A DNA stretch of 64,000 nt from Paractinoplanes ferrugineus (GTDB lineage Bacteria > Actinomycetota > Actinomycetes > Mycobacteriales > Micromonosporaceae), in NCBI RefSeq assembly GCF_016862195.1, contig NZ_BOMM01000052.1, positions 1-64,000 of the forward strand. Reading direction: 5' to 3'. The notes under the pieces are model-generated. The model was not told the origin of the DNA and made no database searches. It worked only from the letters and a program-made list of their open reading frames with translations. Positions 24,523 through 32,562 of this stretch are shown here, in pieces. The position numbers and the translations under genes are program-made. Positions within the stretch are counted from its first letter, which is position 1. Each line of letters begins with the position of its first letter.

Positions 24523-25056
24523 TCAGGTGGTCCAGCCGGCCGGATTCGACGCCGTCTCCCGGCTGATGCCCGAGCCGGTCCTCGGATAGTCGCCGAACTG
24601 TTTGGCGTGCAGGTCGGCGAAGAAGTAACACATGCTCTCGCACTCCGCGTCGACCATGGCCACCCGCGGTTCGGCCCGCACTTCCTCGTAGAACGCCCGG
24701 CCGAGCGCCACGATGAACCCCCGGCAGTAGAGGAATCCGTCGTCGGATCCGTCGGTGACTTCCTGGATGTCCTCGCGGTCGAGGTCGTAGAGCTTGCGTT
24801 CCAGCACCCGGTCCAGATCGGTCAGCTGCGTGCGCGACAGCTCCTCGCAGGAGTCCCGCAGCGCGTCGAGAAAGGGGTCCAGCCACTCCTCGATGGCATA
24901 GGAGGCCTCCTCCTCGTAATCGCGGGCCAGCAGTTCCCGGCGCAGGGCCGCCGGCTCCTCGCCGAGCCGCTCCCACGCGGCCTCGATCAGCTGCCAGAAC
25001 CAGTCTTCCTCGGCTGCCGTGGGCGCCCGCCCAGGCTCATCGGCGATGGCTTTCAC
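24523..25056 (-). CDS. DUF4240-family protein
   Basis: The 177-residue protein carries the DUF4240 pattern: EEDWFWQLIEAAWERLGEEP at the start and TDGSDDGFLYCRGFIVALGRAFYEEV later. The function of the family is unknown; it is common in actinobacteria and often stands alone, as here. GTG 25056 is chosen because it lies closest to the domain; a GTG at 25083 would add nine residues. No convincing ribosome-binding site helps the choice. Confidence 0.8.
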   Translation of the reverse strand: MKAIADEPGRAPTAAEEDWFWQLIEAAWERLGEEPAALRRELLARDYEEEASYAIEEWLDPFLDALRDSCEELSRTQLTDLDRVLERKLYDLDREDIQEVTDGSDDGFLYCRGFIVALGRAFYEEVRAEPRVAMVDAECESMCYFFADLHAKQFGDYPRTGSGISRETASNPAGWTT

Positions 25057-25142
25057 GCGCGCATCGTAACGGCCGGCACGCACTGCGCGGCCACGACAGT
25101 GGAGGACGCCCGAAAGGCTGCTTACGTGACCGGCGTCACTGG

Positions 25143-25157
25143 CCTACATTTTGTAGG
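25143..25157 (+). promoter_or_regulatory. Short palindrome touching the start codon of the 83-residue gene
   Basis: CCTACA-TTT-TGTAGG forms a perfect 6-bp inverted repeat whose last base is the first base of the GTG at 25157. It could be an operator or a small mRNA hairpin hiding the start; at this size chance is possible. Confidence 0.35.
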
Positions 25158-25408
25158 TGGCCGCACGCTCTGAGGGATACAAGGTAGGGGACCTCGTCAC
25201 GGTGCTCCCGCCGTACGATCGAGATCCTTATATTTTGAACTTTCAGCACTACGGCCGGATCGCCGCCGTCCAGCACAACGACAATCAGTCGTCCTACATG
25301 GTCGAGCTCGACTCCACGCTGCCGCCGCGCCGCCGGGTCGGCCCGTTTCCCGCCGGCCGGCTCGCGAAAGGCTGGCGGGACCAGTCAGGACGCTGGCTCG
25401 TCGAGTGA
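25157..25408 (+). CDS. Small hypothetical protein, basic beta-rich
   Basis: The 83-residue product contains VGDLVTVLPPYDRDPYILNF and YGRIAAVQHNDNQSSYMVELD, a pattern like a small SH3/KOW-type barrel, and ends WRDQSGRWLVE. I do not recognise the family. The GTG start lacks a clear ribosome-binding site. The gene overlaps the convergent methyltransferase by 24 bases. Its base composition is lower in GC near the start (cttatattttgaac) than its neighbours. Confidence 0.6.
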   Translation: MAARSEGYKVGDLVTVLPPYDRDPYILNFQHYGRIAAVQHNDNQSSYMVELDSTLPPRRRVGPFPAGRLAKGWRDQSGRWLVE

Positions 25409-26194
25409 CGGCTTGACCGCCACCCCGCCGTAACCGAGACGGATCAGATCGGCGTCGATGCCGTCCGGTGCCTCGGTGTACGGCCACAGGTTGACCAGGC
25501 CCGGCGCCTCCAGCGGCCAGTCGCCGAAGAAGGCGGCGATGTCCGCGCGGCCGCGCGGGACGAAGGGCGAGTTGGCCCGCTGGTAGATCGCCGAGATGCG
25601 GCCCAGATGGTCGGGCCGGGCGTCGTTGGCGGCGTGCGAGATCGCCAGGACGCTGCCGGGCGCGGCCGCCCTGCGGTAGCCGGCCACCATCCGGTGCGGC
25701 TGGTCGTCGTCCGCGAGCAGGTGCAGCAGGAACATCATCAGGATGCCGACCGGGGCGTCCGGGTCGAGGAGCCGGCGCACGCTGGGGTCGGCCAGGATCG
25801 CGTACGGTTCGCGCACGTCACCCTGCACCATGGCGACGTTCTCCCCGGCCAGCAGGGCCTGACCGTGGATGCAGACCACCGGGTCCTTGTCGACGTAGAC
25901 CACGCGCACCGAGGGGTCGATCGCGTGCGCGATGTCGTGCACATTTTCCCCGGTGGGCAGGCCCGATCCGATGTCGATCAGCTGTTTGATGCCGCGCTCG
26001 GCCACCATGTGCCGCACCACCCGCGTGATCAGCGACCGGCCGAGCCGGGCGGCCTCGCGCATCTCCGGAGCGACCGCGAGCACCTGCTCGGCGGCGGCCC
26101 GGTCGACGGCGTAGTTGTCCTTGCCGCCGAGGTAGTAGTCGTACATGCGGGCGGCGTTGGGCACGCTCGGATCGATGCCCGGTGGCACGGTCAT
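25385..26194 (-). CDS. DUF574-type SAM-dependent methyltransferase (copy 1)
   Basis: The 269-residue protein has the hallmark start GIDPSVPNAARMYDYYLGGKDNY, then a SAM-binding motif I QLIDIGSGLPTGENVHDI and acidic VVYVDKDPVV. This family (PF04672-type, S-adenosyl methyltransferase) is greatly expanded in actinomycetes; most substrates are unknown. Here two paralogues lie in tandem 25 bases apart on the minus strand. The ATG at 26194 begins the conserved region. Confidence 0.9.
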   Translation of the reverse strand: MTVPPGIDPSVPNAARMYDYYLGGKDNYAVDRAAAEQVLAVAPEMREAARLGRSLITRVVRHMVAERGIKQLIDIGSGLPTGENVHDIAHAIDPSVRVVYVDKDPVVCIHGQALLAGENVAMVQGDVREPYAILADPSVRRLLDPDAPVGILMMFLLHLLADDDQPHRMVAGYRRAAAPGSVLAISHAANDARPDHLGRISAIYQRANSPFVPRGRADIAAFFGDWPLEAPGLVNLWPYTEAPDGIDADLIRLGYGGVAVKPSLDEPAS

Positions 26195-26219
26195 GCCGGC
26201 ATCCTATGTGGAGAACCCG

Positions 26220-27002
26220 TCAGCTTTTGACCGCGACGCCGCCGGACATCTGCACGTGCTCGTCGTCGACCTCGGTGTCCGGCCGCCAGCGATTGACCAG
26301 CACCACGCCGGGGTCGATGAGGTCCAGGCCGCGGAACAGGCGGGTGACCTCGGCGTCGGTGCGTTCCTTGGCCGGGATGCCCCGCGCGCGGTAGGCGGCG
26401 GCGGCCGCCACGGCCTGCGGGTTGTGCGCGGTCACCGTCGAGATGGCCAGGGTGCTGCCGGCCGGGAACGGGGCGAGCAGGCCGTCGATGATGCGGTGCG
26501 CCTCGTCCTCGTCGGGGATGAACTGCAGCACCGCGATCAGGCTGATCGACACCGGCCGCGCCGGGTCGATGTTCTGCGTCACCTCGGGCGACGACAGGAT
26601 CGCCGGCACCTCGCGCAGGTCGGCGTCGATGTACGAGGTGGAGCCCTCCGGCGCCGAGGTGAGCAGCGCGCGGGCGTGCACGAGCACGATCGGGTCGTTG
26701 TCGACGTAGACGATCCGGGCGGCGGGGTCGACCTTCTGCACCACCTCGTGCAGGTTGGGGGAGGTCGGCAGGCCGGTGCCGATGTCGAGGAACTGGCGGA
26801 TGCCCCGGTCGGCCGCCAGGTAGTGGGCCACCCGGGCCATGTACTGCCGGTTCGCCCGCATGGAGATCGGCAGACTCGGCGACGACTCGACGATCGCGGC
26901 GGCGGCCCGCCGGTCGGCCTCGAAGTTGTCCTTGCCACCGAGCAGGTAGTCGTAGATGCGGGCCGAGTGCGGCACCGCGGTGTTGAGATCAGCCGGGGGC
27001 AT
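26220..27002 (-). CDS. DUF574-type SAM-dependent methyltransferase (copy 2)
   Basis: A 260-residue paralogue of the downstream gene with the same blocks: NTAVPHSARIYDYLLGGKDNF, QFLDIGTGLPTSPNLHEV and IVYVDNDPIV. ATG 27002 fits the family's start; a longer frame to 27119 adds basic residues without homology. It is upstream of copy 1 and probably co-transcribed, and divergent from ald. Confidence 0.9.
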   Translation of the reverse strand: MPPADLNTAVPHSARIYDYLLGGKDNFEADRRAAAAIVESSPSLPISMRANRQYMARVAHYLAADRGIRQFLDIGTGLPTSPNLHEVVQKVDPAARIVYVDNDPIVLVHARALLTSAPEGSTSYIDADLREVPAILSSPEVTQNIDPARPVSISLIAVLQFIPDEDEAHRIIDGLLAPFPAGSTLAISTVTAHNPQAVAAAAAYRARGIPAKERTDAEVTRLFRGLDLIDPGVVLVNRWRPDTEVDDEHVQMSGGVAVKS

Positions 27003-27147
27003 GCTGGGGAACTTACCGCACGGTCTATTTAGTACCGCGATACAGATCGATCGTCGAAAGCGGACGAAACGGTCGTTGGCCGTGGCCGCGCCGGGGTAAT
27101 GTTCGCCCGAGAGCCTCACTCAGCGTCGAGAAGGGCGGTGTCCGGCG

Positions 27148-28263
27148 GTGAAGGTCGGCATCCCGAGCGAGATCAAGAACAACGAGTTCCGCGTGGCCAT
27201 CACTCCCGCGGGTGTCTACGAATTCACCCGATCGGGTCACGACGTCTTCATCCAGGCCGGTGCCGGCACCGGATCGTCGATCACGGACAGTGACTACGCG
27301 TCGGCGGGTGCGACGATCCTGCCGAACGCCGAGGACGTCTGGCAGACCGGTGACCTGATCCTCAAGGTCAAGGAACCGATCGCCGCGGAATACCCGCGGA
27401 TGCGAGCCGGTCAGGTGCTGTTCACCTACCTGCACCTCGCCGCGTCCAAGGAGTGCACCGACGCGCTGCTCGACCGCAAGGTCACCGGCATCGCCTACGA
27501 GACGGTCGAACTGCCCGACCGCTCCCTGCCGCTGCTCGCCCCGATGTCCGAGGTCGCCGGGCGGCTCGCCCCGCAGGCCGGCGCGCACCACCTGATGCGC
27601 TCGGGCGGCGGCCGCGGGGTGCTGATGGGCGGCGTCCCCGGGGTCTACGCCGCCAAGGTCGTCGTCATCGGCGCCGGCGTCTCCGGCATGAACGCGGCCG
27701 CCATCGCGCTCGGCATGCAGGCCGAGGTCCTCGTGCTCGACCGCAACATCGCCAAGCTGCGCGCGGCCGACGCCGACTACCGGGGACACCTGCAGACCAT
27801 CGCCTCCAACGCGTACGAGATCGAGAAAGCCGTCGTCGACGCCGACCTCGTCATCGGCGCCGTGCTGGTCCCCGGCGCGAAAGCACCGAACCTGATCTCC
27901 AACGAGCTGGTCGGCCGGATGAAACCGGGCAGTGTGCTCGTCGACATCGCCATCGACCAGGGCGGTTGCTTCGAGGACTCGCGACCCACCACCCACGCCG
28001 ACCCGGTCTACCAGGTGCACGAGTCGATGTTCTACTGCGTCGCCAACATGCCCGGCGCGGTCCCGCACACGAGCACCTACGCCCTGACCAACGTGACCCT
28101 GCCGTACGCCCTCGAACTGGCGAATCTCGGCTGGCGCCAGGCCCTCGCGGCCGACCCCGCGCTGGCCCTGGGTCTGAACACGCACGACGGAGACGTCACC
28201 TACGGCCCGGTCGCGGAGGCCCACGGGATGTCGCACCGGCCCCTGGCCGAGGTGCTGCGCTGA
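27148..28263 (+). CDS. ald: Alanine dehydrogenase
   Basis: A 371-residue NAD-dependent enzyme interconverting L-alanine and pyruvate plus ammonia. The N-terminus [20 protein letters not shown], the catalytic Lys in LILKVKEP, the catalytic His in [11 protein letters not shown] and the NAD loop [19 protein letters not shown] match the family over the full length. The GTG start has GAAGGGCGG upstream; a TAATGT -10 element lies about 45 bases before it (27097-27102). The TGA stop is embedded in the CTGA that begins xerD. Confidence 0.97.
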   Translation: MKVGIPSEIKNNEFRVAITPAGVYEFTRSGHDVFIQAGAGTGSSITDSDYASAGATILPNAEDVWQTGDLILKVKEPIAAEYPRMRAGQVLFTYLHLAASKECTDALLDRKVTGIAYETVELPDRSLPLLAPMSEVAGRLAPQAGAHHLMRSGGGRGVLMGGVPGVYAAKVVVIGAGVSGMNAAAIALGMQAEVLVLDRNIAKLRAADADYRGHLQTIASNAYEIEKAVVDADLVIGAVLVPGAKAPNLISNELVGRMKPGSVLVDIAIDQGGCFEDSRPTTHADPVYQVHESMFYCVANMPGAVPHTSTYALTNVTLPYALELANLGWRQALAADPALALGLNTHDGDVTYGPVAEAHGMSHRPLAEVLR

Positions 28264-29162
28264 GCGTTCAGCGAGTCATCGACACCTACCTCGACCACCT
28301 GGCGGTCGAGCGGGGCCTGTCGCGCCACACCCTCGAGTCCTACCGACGCGACCTCGACCGTTACGCCGCGTTCCTGCCCACCGACGACCTCGCCGCCGTC
28401 CGCGCCGCCGACGTCACCGCCCACCTCGCCACCCTGCGCGAGGAGGGCCTGGCGTCGGCGAGTGCCGCCCGTGCCATCAGCGCCGTGCGCGGCCTGCACC
28501 GCTTCGCCTCCCGCGAAGGGCTGCTCGCCGTCGACGTCGCCGCCGAGATCAAACCGCCGGCGCCACCGCGACGACTGCCCAAAGCCCTCGACGTCGACCA
28601 GGTGACCCGGCTGCTCGCGGTCGCCGCCGACACCCCGCTCGGCATGCGCGACAAGGCCCTGCTCGAATTCCTCTACGGCACCGGGGCGCGCATCTCCGAG
28701 GCGGTCGGCGCGGCCATCGACGACCTCGAACTCGGTGACGAGGCCACCGCGATCCTGCACGGCAAGGGCGGGCGCACCCGACTGGTTCCGGTGGGTGACT
28801 ACGCGAAAGCCGCGCTGGACACCTATCTGGTACGGGGTAGACCGGCGCTCGCCGCGAACGGCAAAGGCTCGCCCGCGGTCTTCCTCAACGCCCGGGGCGG
28901 CGGTCTCTCCCGGCAGAGCGCGTGGACCATCCTTCGTCGAGCGGCCCGGACCGTGGGGCTGCCGGTCGACGGCCCGCACGCGGTGAGCCCGCACACCCTT
29001 CGCCACTCCTATGCCACCCATCTGCTCGACGGTGGTGCCGACGTACGCGTCGTGCAGGAGCTCCTCGGTCACGCCTCGGTGACCACCACGCAGGTGTACA
29101 CGCTGGTCACGGTGGACCGACTCCGTGAGGTGTACGCGACCGCACACCCGCGCGCTCGTTAG
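28260..29162 (+). CDS. xerD: Tyrosine recombinase XerD, apparently with a CTG start
   Basis: The 300-residue chromosome-dimer resolvase has an N-terminal SAM-like DNA-binding domain ([27 protein letters not shown]) and catalytic residues Arg in GTGARISEA, Lys in HGKGGRTR, His/Arg in [14 protein letters not shown], His in LLGHASVTT and Tyr in TQVYT. The family start reads [11 protein letters not shown]; no ATG, GTG or TTG is in frame nearby. The only reasonable codon is CTG 28260, forming CTGA with the ald stop exactly like the ATGA/GTGA overlaps elsewhere in this window. It acts with a second Xer or alone at dif. Confidence 0.93.
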   Translation: MSVQRVIDTYLDHLAVERGLSRHTLESYRRDLDRYAAFLPTDDLAAVRAADVTAHLATLREEGLASASAARAISAVRGLHRFASREGLLAVDVAAEIKPPAPPRRLPKALDVDQVTRLLAVAADTPLGMRDKALLEFLYGTGARISEAVGAAIDDLELGDEATAILHGKGGRTRLVPVGDYAKAALDTYLVRGRPALAANGKGSPAVFLNARGGGLSRQSAWTILRRAARTVGLPVDGPHAVSPHTLRHSYATHLLDGGADVRVVQELLGHASVTTTQVYTLVTVDRLREVYATAHPRAR

Positions 29163-29282
29163 ACGCTGCGCACCCATAGATGGCGACACGCCGGAGAGGC
29201 ACCCCGAACGGGCGGCGCGCGTGGCGTACAGTCGGGCATCGGCTCCGGCGTGCGAGTCGCGAGCCGGAAGGGGGTCAAGGCG

Positions 29283-30215
29283 ATGTCGAGCAACGATTCC
29301 CGGGCAGAGGCCTGGACCTCCGCGCTGCGGGAGCAGCAGAGTTCGTTCGATCTCGGCGCTGACCTCGGCCCGGCCGACCCGACGGCCTACACCATGCGCC
29401 GCCCGATCCCCGAGCCCATGCCGACCGACCGGCACGGCCCGGCGCGGATCATCGCGCTCGCCAACCAGAAAGGTGGCGTCGGCAAGACGACGTCCACCAT
29501 CAACCTGGGTGCCGCGCTCGCCGAATACGGCCGCAAGGTCCTGCTCGTCGACTTCGACCCGCAGGGCGCCTGCTCGGTCGGCCTCGGCGTCAACCCGCAC
29601 AACCTCGACCTGAGCGTCTACAACCTGCTGATGCAGGACGACGTGGCCACCGAGGACGTCATCATCAAGACCGATGTGGCCGGCCTGCACCTGCTGCCCG
29701 CCAACATCGACCTGTCGGCCGCCGAGATCCAGCTGGTCAACGAGGTCGCCCGGGAGATGGCGCTCGCCCGCGCGCTGCGCTCGGTCCGCAAGGAATACGA
29801 CTTCATCCTGATCGACTGCCAGCCCTCGCTGGGCCTGCTGGCGATCAACGCGCTGACCATCGCGCACGGCGTGCTCATCCCGCTCGAGTGCGAGTTCTTC
29901 TCGCTCCGCGGCGTGGCGCTGCTGCTCGACACCATCGACAAGGTGCGCGAGCGGCTCAACTTCGACCTCGAGCTCGAAGGCATCCTCGCCACCATGTACG
30001 ACTCCCGCACCACCCACTGCCGCCAGGTGCTGCAGCGCGTGGTCGAGGCGTTCGGCGACAAGGTCTACCAGACCGTCATCACCAAGACGGTCAAGTTCCC
30101 CGAGTCCACGGTGGCCGGCGCCCCGATCACCTCGCTCGACCCGGCCTCCTCCGGCGCCCGCAACTACCGCCAGCTGGCCCGCGAGGTCATCGCTGCCAAG
30201 GTCGAACGCGGCTGA
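29283..30215 (+). CDS. ParA/Soj-family ATPase next to scpAB
   Basis: A 310-residue Walker-type partition ATPase. After a 60-residue variable N-terminus comes the deviant Walker A LANQKGGVGKTTSTINLGAAL, then VLLVDFDPQGACSVGLG (Walker A') and FILIDCQPSLGLLAINAL (Walker B). The ATG has GAAGGGGG upstream, and TACAGT at about 29226 is a likely -10. No parB is adjacent. In actinobacteria this orphan parA sits next to scpA/scpB, where a role in chromosome organisation is assumed rather than proven. It is distinct from the oriC parAB pair. Confidence 0.93.
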   Translation: MSSNDSRAEAWTSALREQQSSFDLGADLGPADPTAYTMRRPIPEPMPTDRHGPARIIALANQKGGVGKTTSTINLGAALAEYGRKVLLVDFDPQGACSVGLGVNPHNLDLSVYNLLMQDDVATEDVIIKTDVAGLHLLPANIDLSAAEIQLVNEVAREMALARALRSVRKEYDFILIDCQPSLGLLAINALTIAHGVLIPLECEFFSLRGVALLLDTIDKVRERLNFDLELEGILATMYDSRTTHCRQVLQRVVEAFGDKVYQTVITKTVKFPESTVAGAPITSLDPASSGARNYRQLAREVIAAKVERG

Positions 30216-30219
30216 TCGG

Positions 30220-30888
30220 TTGCTCTTCGCTCTCGGCACACCGGTGGCGTTCGCCGCACTGGTCGTCTCCTTCCTCCTCGGCCTGACCGTGCGCGCCGTC
30301 GCCGTCCGGTTGACCGCCCGTAGCCTGGGCCTCGCCGACCGCAAGGAAGGCATCATGCCCAACCCCCGCGACGACATCGACCCGTTCGGTGCCGTCGGCG
30401 CCGCCCTCGGCGGCATGGGCTGGGGCAAAATGATCTCCGTCGACGAGGTCCCGAGATGGCGCGGCCGTGGCCGGGCCGCCGCCGTGTTCGCCGCCGGTCC
30501 GCTGAGCTGCGTCATCCTCGGCGAGCTGCTGTTCGCGGTCTACAAAGTGCTTTACCCCGACAACATCCTGTCGCTGATCGGCCCCGGCGAGATCCTCGGC
30601 GGCCTGTCCGGCCCGTTCACCGAGGTCGTGCTGCTGTCCCTGGCCGCCGGCCTGGTCAGCTTCGGCCTGCTCGCCCTCATCCCGATCCCGCCCCTCGACG
30701 GCTTCGGCATCCTTTACCACGCGCTGCGCCGCCCCGGGCCGAGCATGCAGTGGATGCGGCTGTGGTTCGAGGAGAAGAACGTCGGCGTGCTGATCCTGCT
30801 GATCTGCAGCCTGTTCCCCTTCGGCTACCCCTTCCTGTTGCGCATCGTCAACGCCCTCGGACTGGTCTTCGTCCGCGTGTGGGGCTGA
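30220..30888 (+). CDS. Site-2-protease (M50)-like membrane protein lacking the zinc motif
   Basis: The 222-residue protein has about five transmembrane segments and clear family landmarks: PNPRDDIDPFGAVGAALGGMGWGK (normally NPxxHIDPxG) and IPIPPLDGFGILYHAL (the LDG motif). Where active members carry HEXXH, the first helix reads LTVRAVAVRLTARSLG, so both zinc-binding His and the catalytic Glu are absent. It is therefore probably a pseudoprotease. TTG 30220 lies four bases after the parA stop, so it belongs to the parA-scpAB operon. Its job is unknown. Confidence 0.8.
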   Translation: MLFALGTPVAFAALVVSFLLGLTVRAVAVRLTARSLGLADRKEGIMPNPRDDIDPFGAVGAALGGMGWGKMISVDEVPRWRGRGRAAAVFAAGPLSCVILGELLFAVYKVLYPDNILSLIGPGEILGGLSGPFTEVVLLSLAAGLVSFGLLALIPIPPLDGFGILYHALRRPGPSMQWMRLWFEEKNVGVLILLICSLFPFGYPFLLRIVNALGLVFVRVWG

Positions 30889-30960
30889 CCCGCCGGCCCT
30901 CCGCCGGTCTTCGGTGTCGGTCTTCCGTCACCCACGTGATCTTGGCGCGTTGGTGCCGAT

Positions 30961-32562
30961 GTGAGCCTCGAACAGCTTGTCGAGCCGGTGGACTACGGTC
31001 AGCAGGTGCCTGAAGAGCCTGTCGCCGATCTCCCCGTCGAGTCCGCCCCGGACAATGCGGCCGTTCCGGACGACTCGGCTGTTGCAGACGACTCGGCTGT
31101 TCCAAACGACTCGGCCGTTCCCGACGAATCGGCCGCTCCGGACGACTCGGGCAAGTTCCTGGTGCGGCTGGACAACTTCACCGGCCCGTTCGACCTGCTG
31201 CTCCAACTGATCGGCAAACACAAGCTCGACGTCACCGAAGTCGCCCTCCACCAGGTGACCGACGACTTCATCGCCTACATCCGTGCCATGGGCGACGACT
31301 GGGACCTCGACGAGACCAGCGAGTTCCTCCTGGTCGCCGCCACCCTGCTCGACCTCAAAGCGGCCCGCCTGCTCCCGTCCGCCGAGGTCGAGGACGAGGA
31401 AGACCTGGCCCTGCTCGAAGCGCGCGACCTGCTTTTCTCCCGGCTCCTGCAATACAAGGCCTTCAAGGAGGCGGCGGCTTTCATCGCCGACCTGGAGGGT
31501 ACGGGCGCCAAGCGCTACCCCCGCGCCGTGTCCATGGAGCCCCGCTACGCCGAGGCCCTGCCCGACCTGGTGCTCGGCATCGGGGTCGACCGACTGTTCA
31601 AGCTGGCGCTCAAACAGTTCCTCCCCAAACCGGGCCCGCCCCAGGTCTCCGTCGCCCACATCCACCAGGTGCGGGTGAGCGTCCGCGAACACGCCCAACT
31701 GCTCCGCGACCGCCTGCGTCGCGCCGGCAGTGCCACGTTCTCCCTGCTGATCGCCGACTGCGAGAGCACCCTCGAAGTCGTCGCCCGCTTCCTGGCGCTG
31801 CTGGAGCTCTACCGGGAGGGCCTGATCGACTTCGAACAGCCGGTCTCCCTGGAGGAGATGACCGTCCGCTGGATCGGCGGCGAGGCGGCCGAGGCCGACC
31901 TCGACATCGACGACTACGAAGGTTCGAAGCCCGAACCCGACACCGCCGCCGAGCCGCTGCCGGGCGACGCTCTCGATACCGCCGACTTCGATGACGACGA
32001 CGAACTATCCGGCGGTGCTGGTTTCGACGTCGACGTTGACGGCGGCGGCGATGGCGAGGCGTTGGTCGGAGCCACGGTCGATGACGACGAGGCGTCGGGT
32101 GAGGCGGCCGGATCCGTCATCGGTGATGAGGGAACAGCCCCGCCGACCGAAGTGGCCTCCGCCGACCGGGACGAATCGTATTTCTCGGATGAGACGGCCG
32201 GCGTCGGCGAACTTCCCGGCCCGGGAACACGCGAGCCGTCGGTGGGCGACTTCGCCGGCCCCGCGGATATCGGCGCGACCGACAGTGAGCTGCCCGGCGA
32301 GGCGGGCGCGGAATTCCCCGCCCTCACCGACGAGAGCCCGCTCCGCGAGTCCACCGAGCCGGACATGTCGGACAGCGGCGGTTGGGCGGCCAAAGCGGGG
32401 GACAGCGGCGGTTCAGAGGATCGCCGGATGGGCACACCGGGTGTGATCGTGTCCGACTCGGGGGAGATTCCAGCGGGCAGATTTGACTCGGCCGGGTCCC
32501 GCCGTGATGTTGACGGGCGACAAAACGACGCGGCTTCGACCGCGGTGGAGGAACAATCGTGA
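30961..32562 (+). CDS. scpA: Segregation and condensation protein ScpA with long acidic extensions
   Basis: A 533-residue kleisin. Residues about 65-310 are the conserved part: FLVRLDNFTGPFDLLLQLIGKHKLDVTEVAL (SMC-neck-binding N-terminal domain) and a C-terminal winged helix (DCESTLEVVARFLALLELYREGLIDFEQ). The first 60 residues are a six-residue repeat (DDSAVP). The last about 220 are Asp/Glu/Gly/Ser-rich and predicted disordered; usual ScpA is 250-280 residues. It bridges SMC heads in chromosome condensation. The stop overlaps scpB (GTGA). Confidence 0.93.
   Translation: MSLEQLVEPVDYGQQVPEEPVADLPVESAPDNAAVPDDSAVADDSAVPNDSAVPDESAAPDDSGKFLVRLDNFTGPFDLLLQLIGKHKLDVTEVALHQVTDDFIAYIRAMGDDWDLDETSEFLLVAATLLDLKAARLLPSAEVEDEEDLALLEARDLLFSRLLQYKAFKEAAAFIADLEGTGAKRYPRAVSMEPRYAEALPDLVLGIGVDRLFKLALKQFLPKPGPPQVSVAHIHQVRVSVREHAQLLRDRLRRAGSATFSLLIADCESTLEVVARFLALLELYREGLIDFEQPVSLEEMTVRWIGGEAAEADLDIDDYEGSKPEPDTAAEPLPGDALDTADFDDDDELSGGAGFDVDVDGGGDGEALVGATVDDDEASGEAAGSVIGDEGTAPPTEVASADRDESYFSDETAGVGELPGPGTREPSVGDFAGPADIGATDSELPGEAGAEFPALTDESPLRESTEPDMSDSGGWAAKAGDSGGSEDRRMGTPGVIVSDSGEIPAGRFDSAGSRRDVDGRQNDAASTAVEEQS
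31051..31140 (+). repeat. 18-bp tandem repeat in scpA (five units)
   Basis: Five imperfect units of the form gacgactcggctgttcca code for DNAAVP, DDSAVA, DDSAVP, NDSAVP and DESAAP. The array lies in the disordered N-terminus before the kleisin domain. Confidence 0.9.
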
